Positions 1-12,903 of a stretch of DNA of 64,000 bases are shown here, one piece after another (within the stretch, counting starts at the first letter, position 1; every line of letters begins with the position of its first letter). This DNA comes from Papaver somniferum (Eukaryota > Streptophyta > Magnoliopsida > Ranunculales > Papaveraceae). The stretch spans positions 93,467,385-93,531,384 of the forward strand of contig NC_039359.1 in the NCBI RefSeq assembly GCF_003573695.1, written 5' to 3'. A model generated the notes under the pieces. The model searched no databases, was not told the DNA's origin, and saw only the letters and a program-made list of their open reading frames with translations. The translations under genes were made by a program, and so were the position numbers.

Positions 1-3000
1 CACTTAACTCAATCCGCAATCAACAAATAGAAATATGCGAGCCTGATTGAATATAAGAGGAGTTACTTGAACTGTACCAAAGACCAATGTTCAAGTGTCA
101 ATCAATGTAAACCAACAACCAAAGGTTGGATATTCTAATTGATTGATCTTAACGCACAACCTGTGATATTTCAATTATATAACAAAATATAATATGGAAA
201 AGAAATAACACAGACACCAGAATTTTGTTAACGAGGAAACCGCAAATGCAGAAAAACCCTGGGACCTAGTCCAGATTGAACACCACACTGTATTAAGCCG
301 TTACAGACACTAGCCTACTACCAATTAACTTCGGACTGGACTGTAGTTGAATCCTAATCAATCTCACATTGATTCAAGGTACAGTTGCGCTCCTTACGTC
401 TCTGATCTCATCAAGATACCGCACACTTGATTCCCTTAGCTGATCTCACCCACAATCAAGAGTTTCTACGACCCAAAATCGAAGACTTAATAGACAAATA
501 TGTCTCACACAGAAAAGTCTATAGGATTGAATAAATCTGTCTCCCACAGATATACCCAAGATTTTTTTGTTTCGTATTTTGATAAATCAAAGTGAACAGA
601 AACCAATTGATAAACCGGACTTATATTCCCGAAGAAAACCCTAGTATTATCAATCACCTCACAATAAACTTAGTCTGCTAGCGAAACAAGTTATTGTGGA
701 ATCGCAAATGATGAGACGAAGTTTGTTTGTGATTACTTTTCTATCTTGCCTATCAGAGATATAAAATCTCGAGTCAATTATTTCAATTGTACTCAACACG
801 ATATAAAAAGCAAGATCGGATCACGCAACTACAAAGATAATAGTTGGGTCTGGCTTCACAATCCCAATGAAGTCTTCAAGTCGTTAACCTACAGGGTCTC
901 GAGAAGAAACCTAAGGTTAAAGGAGAATCGACTCTAGTTATGCAACTAGTAACATACAGAAGGTGGGGGGGATTAGGTTTCCCAGTTACTAGAGTTCTCC
1001 TTTATATAGTTTTCACATCATGGTTTGCAATCCAAGTTACCTTAGTAACAAAGCATTCAATATTCACCGTTAGATCAAAAAAATGATTCAACCAAGCTAA
1101 TATCTTTCAACTGTTAGATCGAACTTAGTTTGTTACACACAAATGAAATGTACCCTCATTTAGGTTTATGTAACCGTACCTAAATGTGTACACCATGTTT
1201 GTTCACAAATAGTTAACCGAGGTTAGCCATATGATTACTCTCATATCAACCTTATTCATCTTAACCATAACTAGTTCAAATGATTCAAATGAAACTAGTT
1301 AGAAGTTGTTCAATTATTTAGAAAACACAATTGAAATCAAATCGGTTTGATTCACTTGAATCAATCATGAACATTATAGCCACGGTTTTTAAGGATTGCA
1401 TTCCTTATGATTTAGATGTTTAAGTTCATGGACTTGAACGATTTGACAAAGTAACCAGCATACTTAAGCAACCGGTTTTGAGTTTGTAAAGTTTCCAAAC
1501 TCAGCGTAAATTTTCGGTTCAAAAACTTCCGCCAGTATTCGTACGAGTACGCATATTTAATGTGAGTAGTTAAGAGTTTTGCAAAAACCAAACTCAGCAG
1601 AAATTCTTGATAGGGTGTAGAATACATCCTATTTATTATATATTGTTTATGCTTTCTCTGCTATTTTTCTTGTAAATTATGTATTTTACGCATGTTTTGA
1701 GTTTTATAGTTACTTTGGAGTCATGCAGAAGAAATGAAGAAGAAATCACCCAATTTGAGCAAAAAGGACAAAATTGTAATCTCATGGGAGAACATTATCT
1801 GGAGCCCAGTCAAGGTTAAGGGGTAACTCTGTTTGAAGGAGGACTAAATACAGTCAGGTTAAGGTTAAGGGGTTGCCAATTTGGGTAGCCCTTATAGATG
1901 TGTGGGCCGTTAGTACCTACTATGCCCTAACCCTACATCTCGAGAGCCTCTCATTCATTTCAATCATTTTTACCTGAAAGAGAGAGAAGTAAAAGCAGCG
2001 GCTGTTACTGTTGCAATCAAGAGAGGACATAAAGAACAGAGATAGTTGAGAAATCATGATGCTGCTGATTCGAGAAATAAATTGAAGCTGAGATAGAGAT
2101 GGGTTTTGTCTCGATATCACTGTGTTGCTGTTGAAGAAATTGGGGATTATTCTCAGTTTGAAATTGGATGGAATTAGAAAAAGGTATCTGGATTAGAAGA
2201 AGAAATTGGAGATTGAAATGGGTTTGATTGAATTAGGAGATTGATCTGGGTACAGTTCTCGATTGAGAGATGGAGAAGAAGAGATGGTCTGCTGTAAATG
2301 GAATTGATGGGTTCGATCTGATAAGAAAGAGATAGATCTGTTGTGGTGAATAAAATGGGTTTCGTGATTGTTGATTGTCATGGGTTTGGTCCAGATTCGA
2401 TAATGAAGACACGAAATCGAATAAGAAGATGCAGATGGTGGTGTTCTTGAAACTGACAAGAAGCAGAGAAGAAATGGGATTCGATAGATGGGTTTGTTGT
2501 TATTATTGTGACTCAGGAGCTGATTGAAGATGATTTTGGTCTGTAAAGTTAATCCGAGGAGTTTTGATAAGAATTGAGTTGTTGTTGATCTCTGAGTTCA
2601 AATGAAAAGAAGTTGAAAGAGTAGTTGCTTTTGGTGGTTAATAAGAAGAGGATTGTTGATGTTGAATGATGAATTTGGAATTTGGGGGTTTTGATCAGAA
2701 TACAAAATGAGCTATGGAGATTACAGGAAAGAAGAAGATACAAATGGTGTATGAGATTTGAATTGCAGTTGAAGCAATGGGTTCTGAGTTGCTACTGAAT
2801 ATAGTACTGCAGTGAAGAATGTGTTGGAATTGCCTTAGATGTATCCTAGGAATGTCGCAGGTATGGAGCTGAAAGAATGGCCCGAACTTGGCCTGGCAAT
2901 ACACCTGAAACAGATGAAACTCTGTCTAAATCTTCCTTCTGATGATTCAACTCAGTGACGGATCCAGCTCACTTATCTCAGACCAGTCAGCCGAGTTAGA

Positions 3001-5064
3001 AGCTGACTCGATAACTGACTCGACTGACATCCCTTCCTTTGACCGGTTTGACTGACGTTGACTGTTAGTTTGACCGTTCACTTTAAAGGCATCAGACGGT
3101 ATATTCCTCCGGTGACACTGATACTCAGGTGGCCGACGGTGACTTTCAGGCCGGATTCCGGTGATCCCGAGAACTTTTCCATCCGAACAAAAGTGCAGAT
3201 TTTTGTGAAGAATTCTCTAGACTCATCTAAACTCATGGGTTTGAGGAATTGGGCTTGAATTTGGAAGGAGAAGGTGGAAGAGTTTTACAAAGACAAGTAT
3301 TTGGAAGTCGATCTACAAAAGAAAAGGGATTCTATTCCTAAGAGGATTGCAAGTAAATTGAAGCATATAAATAAAGAAGTTCTTTACACAACTTACACAC
3401 CTCTACACACACAACACTTGTGTTTTTGCTTGTTTTCAAAATTCTGCTTTTAATTATTTGTGTGAACTTTAAAAATTCTCCCTTTAATTATTTGTGTGAA
3501 TTTCAAAAACATGAGTAGATAATTTTCTTATTGATTGAGGATGAATTCCTAGTTCTTAACATGTTTTGAGTTTTGATTTTAAATCTACTTTGAAGTTTTT
3601 CACATGATTATCGTTTGTTTTTATTAATAGGAATGTTTATACATTCATGGTTGATTGATAGATTGTTTAGGTGGCCAACTAAATTGATTTTTTAATTGAT
3701 CTAAATCTAGTGAAAGTTAGGGGATAAGTAATCGTTTCTTGACTCTTTACACAAGTAGAAAACACAAGACCTTGTGGAGGGATTCCGTGGAGCAATTGTG
3801 TGTGAAAACAACGTTAGCAAGTAGACCTTGAGCTAAGAGTCTAACTACTAATATCAACCTAATAAATTCATAAATCTTAATGCGTTTAACTAAATTACAT
3901 CTTGAGTGAGCTACTACTAGGTGGTTTGGTGAGTATAATCCGGTAGTCGAGAACTTCCGTATCCGATGATACTAGGGATTTAGGGGTTTAGCACTGAGCT
4001 AGCTGCTTTACCTACGGTTGGTGATAATCTGTGACTAATAAAAAGTGGAAAAAAACATAACTTGAATCATTGTTTTGCAACGAAGAAGGATTCCTTGATC
4101 TAATCTCTATTATTGATTTCAACTTTATATTTTTAATTGCTTTGTTTATTCTTTTACTTTATAAAATCTAAAACCTCCCTTTTTTGTGAAATTATAAGAC
4201 AACTAAAACCTCTTGCTCCTCGTGGGAACGAACTTGACTACACTATATTACTTGTTAATTAGGTGGAAAAATATTAATTAATTTGTTGTGGTTACGACAC
4301 GCATCAATTCTCGGCTCGAGAACTTCCGTCGGTATGCGTACGGGTACGCATACTTAACCTGTCTCCTTCACCAATTTCGTATACACACATATGCATACTC
4401 TTGGATTCCGGTTTACGGACTTATAAACTAATGTGCGAACACACTATATATGCTTATATCCAAATATGGTTACATCATCAACTCTTTATTTCAATCATTC
4501 AAACATTATTCTATAATGTCAATAGCCGTTTTCACACACTATTAGCATCAAAGGAATTTTCAAGATATTGATATAATCATTATTGAAACCTTCCAAGTCT
4601 TACACCAAATGATTGTATCACACAAACCATGTAAGATGTTACTCGGCAATTTTCTCATGATATAAGATGAACTTGGTCGAAGCGAAAGCTTACCAACACA
4701 TATTTCGAGAAATATGTAAGCGATATATACTCAGCTCGAAATATCAAATGTGTATAGAGAAAACTATATCGTAACACGACTTATGTATCAATATATGAGA
4801 TAGTAGAAATAGACTTTCCAAGTGATAGATAAGTTCAAGTGTCCACATACCTTTTGTCGAAGAAGTTCCACAATCTCCCCTTAGTAGTTCTTCGTCTTCA
4901 AGAGATGAACGTTGAGAGATTTAAGATCAACTACATTATCTATGTCCTAGTCTGAGACATTTACAAATAGGCTAGAAATCAAGAATTATAGTTTTGATCA
5001 CTAACATTGACAAACATGCTTGAGATAGCAACGCATGCGAGTTCAACCGGGCAATGCTCTCACA
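1..5064 (-). repeat. 3' LTR of element A, interrupted
   Basis: 1-1602 and 4307-5064 together match the intact LTR at 8943-11464 almost base for base; position 1 corresponds to about 9089. The LTR ends at 5064 in CTCTCACA, where the sister LTRs end in CTCTAACA. The gap 1608-4306 is the inserted element G. The LTR contains imperfect palindromes of the GTATGCGTAC type near 1531-1560 and 4331-4355. Confidence 0.85.
1608..4306 (+). mobile_element. Element G: solo LTR in the LTR of A
   Basis: A 2699-bp segment beginning TGATAGGGTG and ending ACACGCATCA, flanked on both sides by ATTCT (1603-1607 and 4307-4311). Removing it and one ATTCT restores the host LTR exactly as at 10695-10715. There is no internal primer site, second LTR or gag/pol frame, so it is best read as a solo LTR. 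Its right end is homologous, in the opposite orientation, to the left end of element F at 39147 (shared TGATGCGTGTCGTAA). Confidence 0.8.
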
Positions 5065-5080
5065 TCTCCCCCTTTGTCAA
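5065..5080 (-). other. Polypurine tract of element A
   Basis: The plus-strand run TCTCCCCCTTTGTCAA directly abuts the LTR; read on the minus strand it is a purine-rich tract just before the 3' LTR. The same junction occurs in element B at 27277-27292 and, degraded, in H near 16610. Confidence 0.7.
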
Positions 5081-6660
5081 TTTAGTGACAAAAATATCAA
5101 CACATATGGATTAGAAAAAAGATAAAAAAATGTAGCTTCTTATCCACATGCTTGATCTCCTTGGCATCTTCAATGCGACTCGAAATTTTCGTCACTTCCA
5201 AGTACTCCATGATCCTAAAGGTTGTAAGTTCAGCATCACAGTTGTTGAAGATCCGTAGATATAACAATGAGAAAAAAAAATGCTCTCAATCATTGTTATA
5301 CAATGTCATAGTATTATTACACAACATCAAAGTTCAATTGTATCACAACTTTGACAATAACACTATGGTGATATGCATCACTCCCCCTTAGTCAATACAT
5401 ATCTCAACATGAAAACCGCTCCCCCTTACATAATGATCCGTAAACCATATGTATTTGTAGTGTGAACTACACATTAATTCTCCCCCTTTTTGTCAAAAAA
5501 TTTGGCAAAGGTACGAAAATTAGTGGGATCCTAATGAAATTTCCACGGAGATACATCATGACCAAAAGGTGTATTAACATACCAACAAATTTAGATGCAA
5601 TCATAAAGCCAAAGCTAAATGCATTCATCAAGGAGTTAATGAAGATACAAGATAACCCCTAAAAATTCCACCGCCGCACTCCCCACAAAGATTTGGAAAT
5701 TAAGCACAAGTTCAAAAGAATTCTCCCCCATAAAATGTCATCCCCGAAGGAACAAAAAAGGCGCCATACTTTCACAAGAAAAGAAGGATTTCTTTCGACA
5801 ACCAATCACATGAAAACATGAATTTGTATCCACAACATTCAATTGAAATAACCACTAGAGGACCCATAGTTAGTTCAATAGAAAAATAACAACCAAATTA
5901 ATCACAAGAAAACCCATGATTAATTCAATTGGAATACACAACCAAATTAACCACAAAAAGCGATCAATTTAATTGGTCATGCTCGACATAAGTGAAGTTA
6001 CGGAGCAACAACTAAAATAACCAAAATAAAATGATTAATTTAGTTGATCATGTTCGACATAGGGAACCTTATGGAGCAACAACTAAGTTAATCATAAGAA
6101 TGAACAACTCAGTTGATTGTGCTCGACATAAGAAACCTTATGGAACAACACAGTATATGCAAAAATATTGTGGATCAGAGATCGACCAAATACTGCGTAA
6201 TAGACAAGGATTCATTCTATTTTTCATCACTATTTGGACAATGACATATAATAGACTTAATACTTGTAAACAAAAGTTTTATCCTTTCTTTTTATCAAAA
6301 CATGACTTAAAAGGCTTTAACTTTTGTAATGTCAAAAGTTCATTCTATCTTCCATCAATACATTCATATCGACATAATGGAGATAACTTTTGAACAAGTA
6401 TGGGACAGTCACAGGTTCACGGACGTAAACAACATATCCCATAACAATTTGCAATATATAAAATCATAAAGATTAGAATTGCAAAAATCATCTTCCAAAA
6501 AATACTTTTAGAATTTAAATAAATAAATCTAAAAAGCAATGAAGATGAAAGTCGTTGGACATAGCTATGTGTACTCAGAATAATGGCTATTCCAAACCCT
6601 AATTATTCTTCTAAAAACAAAAAGAAGATTTACTAGACATTGTAAAGATTTCTCAGGGAA
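5081..6660 (-). repeat. Noncoding tail of element A with tandem repeats
   Basis: No convincing coding frame. The stretch is homologous to 27293-28560 in element B, for example the AATGATCC-TAAACCATATGTAT segment near 5430-5455 and 27640-27665. About three degenerate ~70-bp repeats lie at 5962-6150, each containing GCTCGACATA followed by a GGAGCAACA-like box. A second repeat type (TTCATTCTATCTTCCATCAA) appears near 6210-6360 and is expanded in B at 28189-28380. Confidence 0.6.
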
Positions 6661-6661
6661 T

Positions 6662-7060
6662 CTACAGAGAATTCCTTCTCATTATTGAAAAACCATTGAT
6701 AATGAGATCATTCAATTCCTCCAAATATTCAGAAATATCAGTTAGTTCACTAAGTTCTCTTTTCAGTTCACTCAAGGTGTTCTTTGTTAGAGACAACATT
6801 TTTTCATAGTGAGAGACATCTCTCATAGAATAAATGGTTCGAGATTTTAAATCATTTCTTTTCCCGATGAAATCCTTCACCATAGCCCTAAAGTTATTAT
6901 CAGAATGACAAACATACAATAGGAAGTTAGAGGAGGAACCTGAATCATCATTTGTGTTCTTTTCCTTCCTTTTCCTTGAAGAAGAAATTCCTTCACATAG
7001 ATACACATTAACTGCTTCAATAGCATCTCTGTTGTTGGTACCTCTAGTAATAGGGGACAT
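6662..7060 (-). CDS. Unrecognised ORF downstream of gag, element A
   Basis: A 132-codon ORF, opening MSPITRGTNN and ending in RRNSL. It has a Ser/Lys-rich N-terminal third and a C-terminal half rich in Leu, Glu and Ser (for example LSELKRELSELTDISEYLEE) that should form a helical or coiled-coil segment. It lies where a copia element would have pol, but has no aspartic protease, integrase or reverse transcriptase motif. It could be a leftover gag C-terminus or a family-specific small protein. I do not recognise it and assign no function. Confidence 0.4.
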   Translation of the reverse strand: MSPITRGTNNRDAIEAVNVYLCEGISSSRKRKEKNTNDDSGSSSNFLLYVCHSDNNFRAMVKDFIGKRNDLKSRTIYSMRDVSHYEKMLSLTKNTLSELKRELSELTDISEYLEELNDLIINGFSIMRRNSL

Positions 7061-7469
7061 GAGATTGTATCTTTAGAGAAGAAGGTGAAGAACAATAATA
7101 AATAGACTCTAGGATAGTAAAACCCTAAAGGACCCTGAAAAAGTCTTCACGGTTCATGATCCATTATCACTTTTTAACAAGAAGATATTTACTTTCTCAA
7201 AATGGAATGGAAAAATCAACAAAAGATTCACAAGACTTGAACCAACCTTGAAGTAATCCTTATTTTTCAAGTCCAAAGAATAAGGATACAATCTATTACT
7301 ATAATTTAAATAGTAATAGAGTAAACAGAGTGTTCACATATTGTGTCACCGAATGACGTTTCAAGGTTTGTTGAGTAAAACGACTTACCTCGTTTAGCTC
7401 TGATTCTTTTGGATTTCTTCTTGTGCTCAGGTATCTCTGACTGTTTCCCCAGGGTCAGATTTATCTATT

Positions 7470-8625
7470 GCATGTTATTTTGAAGTTTGGTAATTGTTTT
7501 ACAGTTCCTCTTGAATCTCCAACACTTACTTTGAACATGACTTGTATTTCCACAAAAGGAGCAGAGCAGAGAAGGCTTTCTTTGTGAAGATGACTCATGT
7601 TTATCACAACGCTCAGGATCTTTTGTTCAGAACCGGTTGAATTTGTTGTGCACACAATCTTACTTTTGAACCCTAAACCTTGTGCATTTCCAAAAGCCAT
7701 TTGACCAAATAACATTGCTGGGATTTTGTCCGAGCTTCCTGACAGCCTTTGCAGGTCACACTTGAGATAATTGATCTCTTTTTCTTTTAGAGATAAGGTT
7801 CTGGTGAATTCATCATTAAGACAGTCAATCTCAAGAGTCTTCACATGCAGTAATGATTCAAGTTTATTCAACAATTATTTCAGTTGAATATTCTCTTGAT
7901 GAATTTTTCTTCATATTTATTCAGAAATTCTAGGATTTCATCATCCGACTCGCATTCAGGAAATTGAGTTACATGGAGCTTCTGCTGAAAAGGCTGAACT
8001 TTCCATACTCACTTCAACAGTGTGAAAGCTATTGGAATACTGGGGTTCTTCTTGACTTGGATCATCAGAAGCAACAGGGAGAGAAGATGATTTCTCGGAT
8101 CCTTTGCTTTTCTTTACCATGTCCTTGATATTTTGTGAAATTAGTGATTTATTAAAATCAACGTGATTAGGACAACATTCATCATCCCATGACAAGCTAG
8201 AAGCGTTACTTGCAATGGTCACAACATTGAACGCGGAGGTTCTGACTGTATTCTGATCAAGGTCAAGTAATTTAATCTTTCCCACAAGAGTACTTCTGGA
8301 AAGAGTATCAAGGTTATTTCCCTCAACGACGGCATGCTTCTTAGAATCGTATAGATGGTAGCGATCTGAGAATTTTCATCACAATGTCCTTTTCAGAAAT
8401 AGTCTTACCCAATGCAAAAGATGCATTAACAATTTTAGAAACTTTGTGATTAAACTCATCAAATGAATCTTCATCTGCCATACGAAGGTTTTCCCAATCG
8501 GAATTAAGTTTTTGAAGCCTAGCTTCCTTTTCACTGGTATTACCTTCGAATACGGTTTCTAAGATATACCAAGCATCTTAAGACCTAGTGCACGTAGTCA
8601 CATAGGGTTGAAGATCTGGGGTAAT
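7470..8625 (-). pseudogene. gag: Broken copia-type gag, element A
   Basis: Minus-strand frames resemble the copia gag family (UBN2 type). Near 8600-8350 I read AWYILETVFEGNTSEKEA, then a DEDSFDEFN segment and LRSLPS. A frame break follows near 8345. The frame resumes at 8285 with GKIKLLDL and continues to 7956; a coiled-coil stretch lies at 7874-7740. A retroviral-type zinc knuckle, CX2CX4HX4C (CSFCGNTSHVQSKC), sits near 7565-7520. Gag would form the virus-like particle and bind element RNA. The several frame breaks mean this copy is not functional as it stands. Confidence 0.75.
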
Positions 8626-8929
8626 GGCATGTATGATGGCATTCAAACTGTTGGAGTTTTTATTTGCAACAAGTATCTCGGCAGCATTGTAGTTACAATG
8701 TTCTTTGGAACGTTCACATTCCCTACTGCCACAACGGGAGCATCATAACCATTAACTACATAAACCCATGATTAAAAATCACGCGCTTGAAGAAAGGCAC
8801 GCATAGCAATTTTCCACCACAAGTAATTAGAGCCACCGAAGAATGGTGGTATGTTTATAGAGATAACACCTTTGTCCATATCAGATTGCTACAAACACAG
8901 ACTTATTAGGTCTTTAATGTGTTTGCCTT

Positions 8930-8940
8930 CTCTGATACTA
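8930..8940 (-). other. Primer binding site of element A
   Basis: On the minus strand this reads TAGTATCAGAG, one base from TGGTATCAGAG, the complement of the initiator Met tRNA 3' end used by most plant copia elements. It lies two bases inside the LTR edge at 8943. The same site is intact in element B at 37192-37202. Confidence 0.8.
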
Positions 8941-8942
8941 AT

Positions 8943-11464
8943 TGAAAATGCAGGGGGGCTAACAACCACACCCAACAATTCGTTTGGCAATCTGAGAGGA
9001 CTTACTCAAATAAACTTTCTTAGGAATCAACTAGATGGTCAGACTCAATCTAGAATGAAGTATATTAAAGAGCTTAATATCTCTAACTCTTAACTCAATC
9101 CGCAATCAGCAAATAGAAATCTGCGAGCCTGATTGAATATAAAAGGAGTTACTTGAACGGTACCAAAGACCAATGTTCAAGTGTCAATCAATGTAAATAA
9201 ACAACCAAAGGTTGGATATTCTGATTGATTGATCTTAACGCACAACCTGTGATATTTCAATTATATAAAAAAATATAATGCGAAAAAGAAATAACACAGA
9301 CACCAGAATTTTGTTAACGAGGAAACCGCAAACGCAAAAAACCCCCGGGACCTAGTCCAGATTGAATACCACACTGGATTAAGCCGCTACATACACTAGC
9401 CTACTACCAATTAACTTCGGAATGGACTATATTTGAACCCTAATCAATCTCACATTGATTCAAGGTACAGTTGCGCTCCTTACGTCTTTGATCTCAGTAG
9501 GATACTACGCACTTGATTCCCTTAGCTGATCAAACCCACAAGCAAGAGTTTCTACGGACCAAAGTCGAAGACTTGATAGACAAATCTGTCTCACACAGAA
9601 AATTCTATAGGATTGAATAAATATGTCTCCCACAGAAATACCCAAGAGTTTTTGTTCCGTCTTTTGATAAATCAAGGTGAACATGAACCAATTAATAAAC
9701 CGGACTTATATTCCCGAAGAAAAACCTAGTATTATCAATCACCTCACAATAAACTTAATCGACTAGCGAAACAAGTTATTGTGGAATCGCAAATGATGAA
9801 ACGAAGTTTGTTTGTGATTAGTTTTCTATCTTGCATATCGGAGATATAAAATCTCGAGCCAATTATTTTAATTGTACTCAACACGATAGAAACAGCAAGA
9901 TCGGATCACGCAACTACAAAGATAATAGTTGGGTCTGGCTTCACAATCCCAATGAAGTCTTCAAGTCGTTAACCTACAGGGTCTCGAAAAGAAACCTAAG
10001 GTTTAAGGAGAATCAACTCTAGTTATGCAACTAGTAACATATAGGAGGTGGGGGGATTAGGTTTCCCAGTTGCTATAGTTCTCCTTTATATAGTTTTAAA
10101 ATCAGGGTTTGCAATCCAAGTTACCTTGGTAACAAAGCATTCAATATTCACCGTTTGATGAAAAACCTGATTCAACCAAGCTAATATCTTTCAACCGTTA
10201 GATCGAACTTAGCTTGTTACACACAAATGAAATGTACCCTCATTTAGGTTTATGTAACCATACCTAAACATGTATATCATCTTGGTTCACAAATAGTTAA
10301 CCGAGGTTATCCATATGGTTACTCTCATATCAACCTTATTTATCTTAAGATTCTTAACCATAACTAGTTCAAATGACTCAAATGGAACTAGTTAAGAGTT
10401 GTTCAATTGTTTAGAAAACACCATTGAAATAAAATCGGTTTGATTCAATTGAATCAATCATGAACATTATAGCCACGGTTTTTAAGGATTGCATTCCTTA
10501 TGATTTAGATGTTTAAGTTCATGGACTTGACCGATTTGACAAAGTAACCAGCTTAAGTATGCGTACTTAAGCAACCGGTTTTGAGTTTGTAAGGTTTCCA
10601 AACTCAGCATAAATATTCGGTTAAAAAACTTCCACCAGTATGCGTACGAGTACGCATACTTAAGGTGACTAGTTAAGAGTTTTGCCAAAACCAAACTCAG
10701 CAGAAATTCTCGGTTCGAGAACTTGCGCCGGTATGCGTACGGGGTACGCATACTTAACCTGTCTCCTTCACCAATTTCGTATACACACATATGCATAATC
10801 TTGGCTTCCGGTTTACGGACTTATACACTAATGTGCGAACACACTATATATGTTTATATCCAAATATGGTTACATCATCAACTCTTTATTTCAATCATTG
10901 AAACATTCTTCAATAATGTAAATAGCCATTTTCACACACTATTAGCATCAAAGCAATTTTCAAGATATTGAAATAATCATTATTGAAACCTTCTAAGTTT
11001 TACACCAAATGATTGTATCATACAAACCATGTAAGATGTTACTCATCAATTTTCTCATGATATAAGATGAACTTGGTCGAAGAGAAAGCTTACCAACACA
11101 TATTTCGAGAAATATGTAAGCGAGATATACTCAGCTCGAAATCTCAAATGTGTATAGAGAAAACTATATCGTAACACGACTTATTTTTCAATATAGGAGA
11201 TAGTAGAAATAGAATTTCCAAGTGATAGATAAGTTCAAGTCTCCACATACCTTTTGTCGAAGAAGTTCCACAATATCCCCTTAGTAGTTTTTCGTCTTCA
11301 AGAGATGAACGTCGAGAGATTTAATCTAAACTACACTATCTATGTCCTAGTCCGAGACATCTACAAATAGGCTAGAAATCAAGAATTATAGTTTTGATGA
11401 CTAACATTGACAAACATGCTTGAGATGGCAACGCATGCGAGTTCGACCGAGCAATTCTCTAACA
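8943..11464 (-). repeat. 5' LTR of element A
   Basis: A 2522-bp LTR. On the minus strand it starts TGTTAGAG and ends TTTTCA next to the primer site. It has the short TG/CA termini and is nearly identical to 1-1602 plus 4307-5064. A palindrome-rich zone at 10550-10760 holds GTATGCGTAC/GTACGCATAC pairs. ORFs inside it are chance frames. Confidence 0.85.
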
Positions 11465-12035
11465 GGTATGACGTCATCTATGAGAATCAATTGCGTAGAG
11501 TTTTGTTGGGATTTAAGAGGCGTAAGGAGCGCGACTGTACACTAATCGGTGGATTTCCTTTTAGGGTTCAACTACATTCCAGACCGAAGTTAATTGGTAG
11601 TAGGCTTGTGTCTGTAGCGAATTAATATAGTTTGGTGTTCAATCTGGACTAGGTCCCAGGGTTTTTCTGCATTTTCGGTTTTCTCGTTAACAAAATTTCT
11701 GGTGCCTGTGTTATTTTTTTTCCGCATTATATTGTTTATATTTTTATATATCACAGGTTGTGCGTTGATAAATCAGAGTAGATACATCCGACCTAGTTTT
11801 GTTGGATACGACTTGATCTATCCTTGGATATTGGTGTTTGGTACTGTCCAAGACTCTCTTTGTAATTAGTTTCACGGCTTCAATTCTGTAAATTTTATAA
11901 TCACAAGAGAGATAGAGATATAACTCTAGACACTTTCCTTGATTGAGTTTTAACTTTTGGAGTTGTGTTTAGTTTGTCCATACAGATTGCCTACGAAAAA
12001 TTTGGTGGTGTATTTTGGTACCCCCAGTGTTTTCA
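11465..12035 (+). repeat. Truncated copia-type LTR, plus orientation
   Basis: The reverse complement of the inner part of the A/B LTR family, for example the GGACTAGGTCCCAGGGTTTT block at 11647-11666 and the CACAGGTTGTGCGTT block. It ends CAGTGTTTTCA, the usual inner LTR terminus, but no TGGTATCAGAG primer site follows. It is therefore likely the right end of an element that inserted into the neighbouring gypsy gag and was later cut by element A. Confidence 0.6.
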
Positions 12036-12803
12036 CTTCCGATAAAAGGGCCCTACCATCTCAGAACAGCTGGAAATGCTATTCGGAGCGAGATTGTTGT
12101 ACCAGGTGTAGGCTCTTCCGGTGAGCGATTTGGAGAATTCTTTAATTCGCAGTTGCTGATGGTACCCATGCACTCCTAAAGCTTCCAGAAATCGAGAGAT
12201 GTGTTCCCGGGTATTACATGTTCGGTTATAAAGAGAAAAGGTACACGACACATATCCCCTTGGTATAGGAGCTCTTTGGACATCCTTCGTGTATGGTGGC
12301 TGGTGGTGGTGAAATAGTGACGATTCTTCTCTTCCACGGTTCTGCAGGAGCTTCTCTAAATCTTATCGAGTGATGAAATTTGGATGCTGATTATTTTCTG
12401 GTACAGTTACATGGGAAATTTTATCTCCTCATTGTTGCTCCCTTGGGGCATTGGCTCCATCTGCAGGCCCGGGGGTATTATGTGCCTGTTCTGCTCGGGC
12501 TTGGCGTTGCTCTGAAGTCAGTTGTGCCCTTAAATTTTTGAGGAAGGTAAAAATCTCCGTCTGAGTAGTCGCCAATGCCGCTTGAGTCTCGGATGGATTA
12601 TTCTGTCTCCACATCAATTCTGCAATGCTTGGTGGCGCTTCCTCGTTTCCAGCACTTTCAATGTCAACAACACCTTTCATACCACGTGTTGGAGGAGTAA
12701 TGTTTTCTTCTGGGATAATATTTTGAGGAAGGTTCTCAGAATCCGTATTGTTGGTGTTGCTGGAACTAGGATCAACCCTTGCACCGAATCGAAGCTCTAT
12801 CAT
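12036..12803 (-). pseudogene. gag: Truncated Ty3/gypsy gag
   Basis: The minus frame starting at 12803 (MIELRFGARV) encodes a Pro/Asn/Gln-rich N-terminus with SIAELMW. A separate frame below 12251 contains REHISRFLEALGVHG, RIKEFSKSLTGRAYTWYNNL and SEMVGPFYRK, which is the conserved core of the Retrotrans_gag family of plant Ty3/gypsy elements. The frame is broken between 12429 and 12251 and cut off at 12036, where the copia-type LTR abuts. No pol is present. Confidence 0.8.
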
Positions 12804-12903
12804 ATTTTCAAACGGTTGGAGAATTGATTTTCAGATGGTGGAAGAATCTAATTTCGTGACCGAGAGGATGATATTCGTCTGTGGTCTCCAATTCTTAGTA
12901 CCT

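Larger units (their letters stand above)
1..11464 (-). mobile_element. Element A: gag-only copia-type LTR retrotransposon
   Basis: Reads on the minus strand: 5' LTR 8943-11464, primer site 8930-8940, gag remains about 8620-7470, a second ORF 7060-6662, a noncoding tail, a pyrimidine stretch (PPT on minus) at 5065-5080, and the 3' LTR at 1-5064, which contains inserted element G. The far end of the 3' LTR lies left of the window. Only about 3.9 kb lies between the LTRs, and I can find no protease, integrase or reverse transcriptase motifs in it. This fits the non-autonomous class described as terminal-repeat retrotransposons with GAG (TR-GAG). GGTAT at 11465-11469 is the candidate target duplication; its partner is out of view. 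Confidence 0.8.

Noticed and set aside
746..937. Small ORF repeated at 9831-10022
   Set aside because: It is present in both LTRs of A only because the LTRs are copies; it is not kept open in B.
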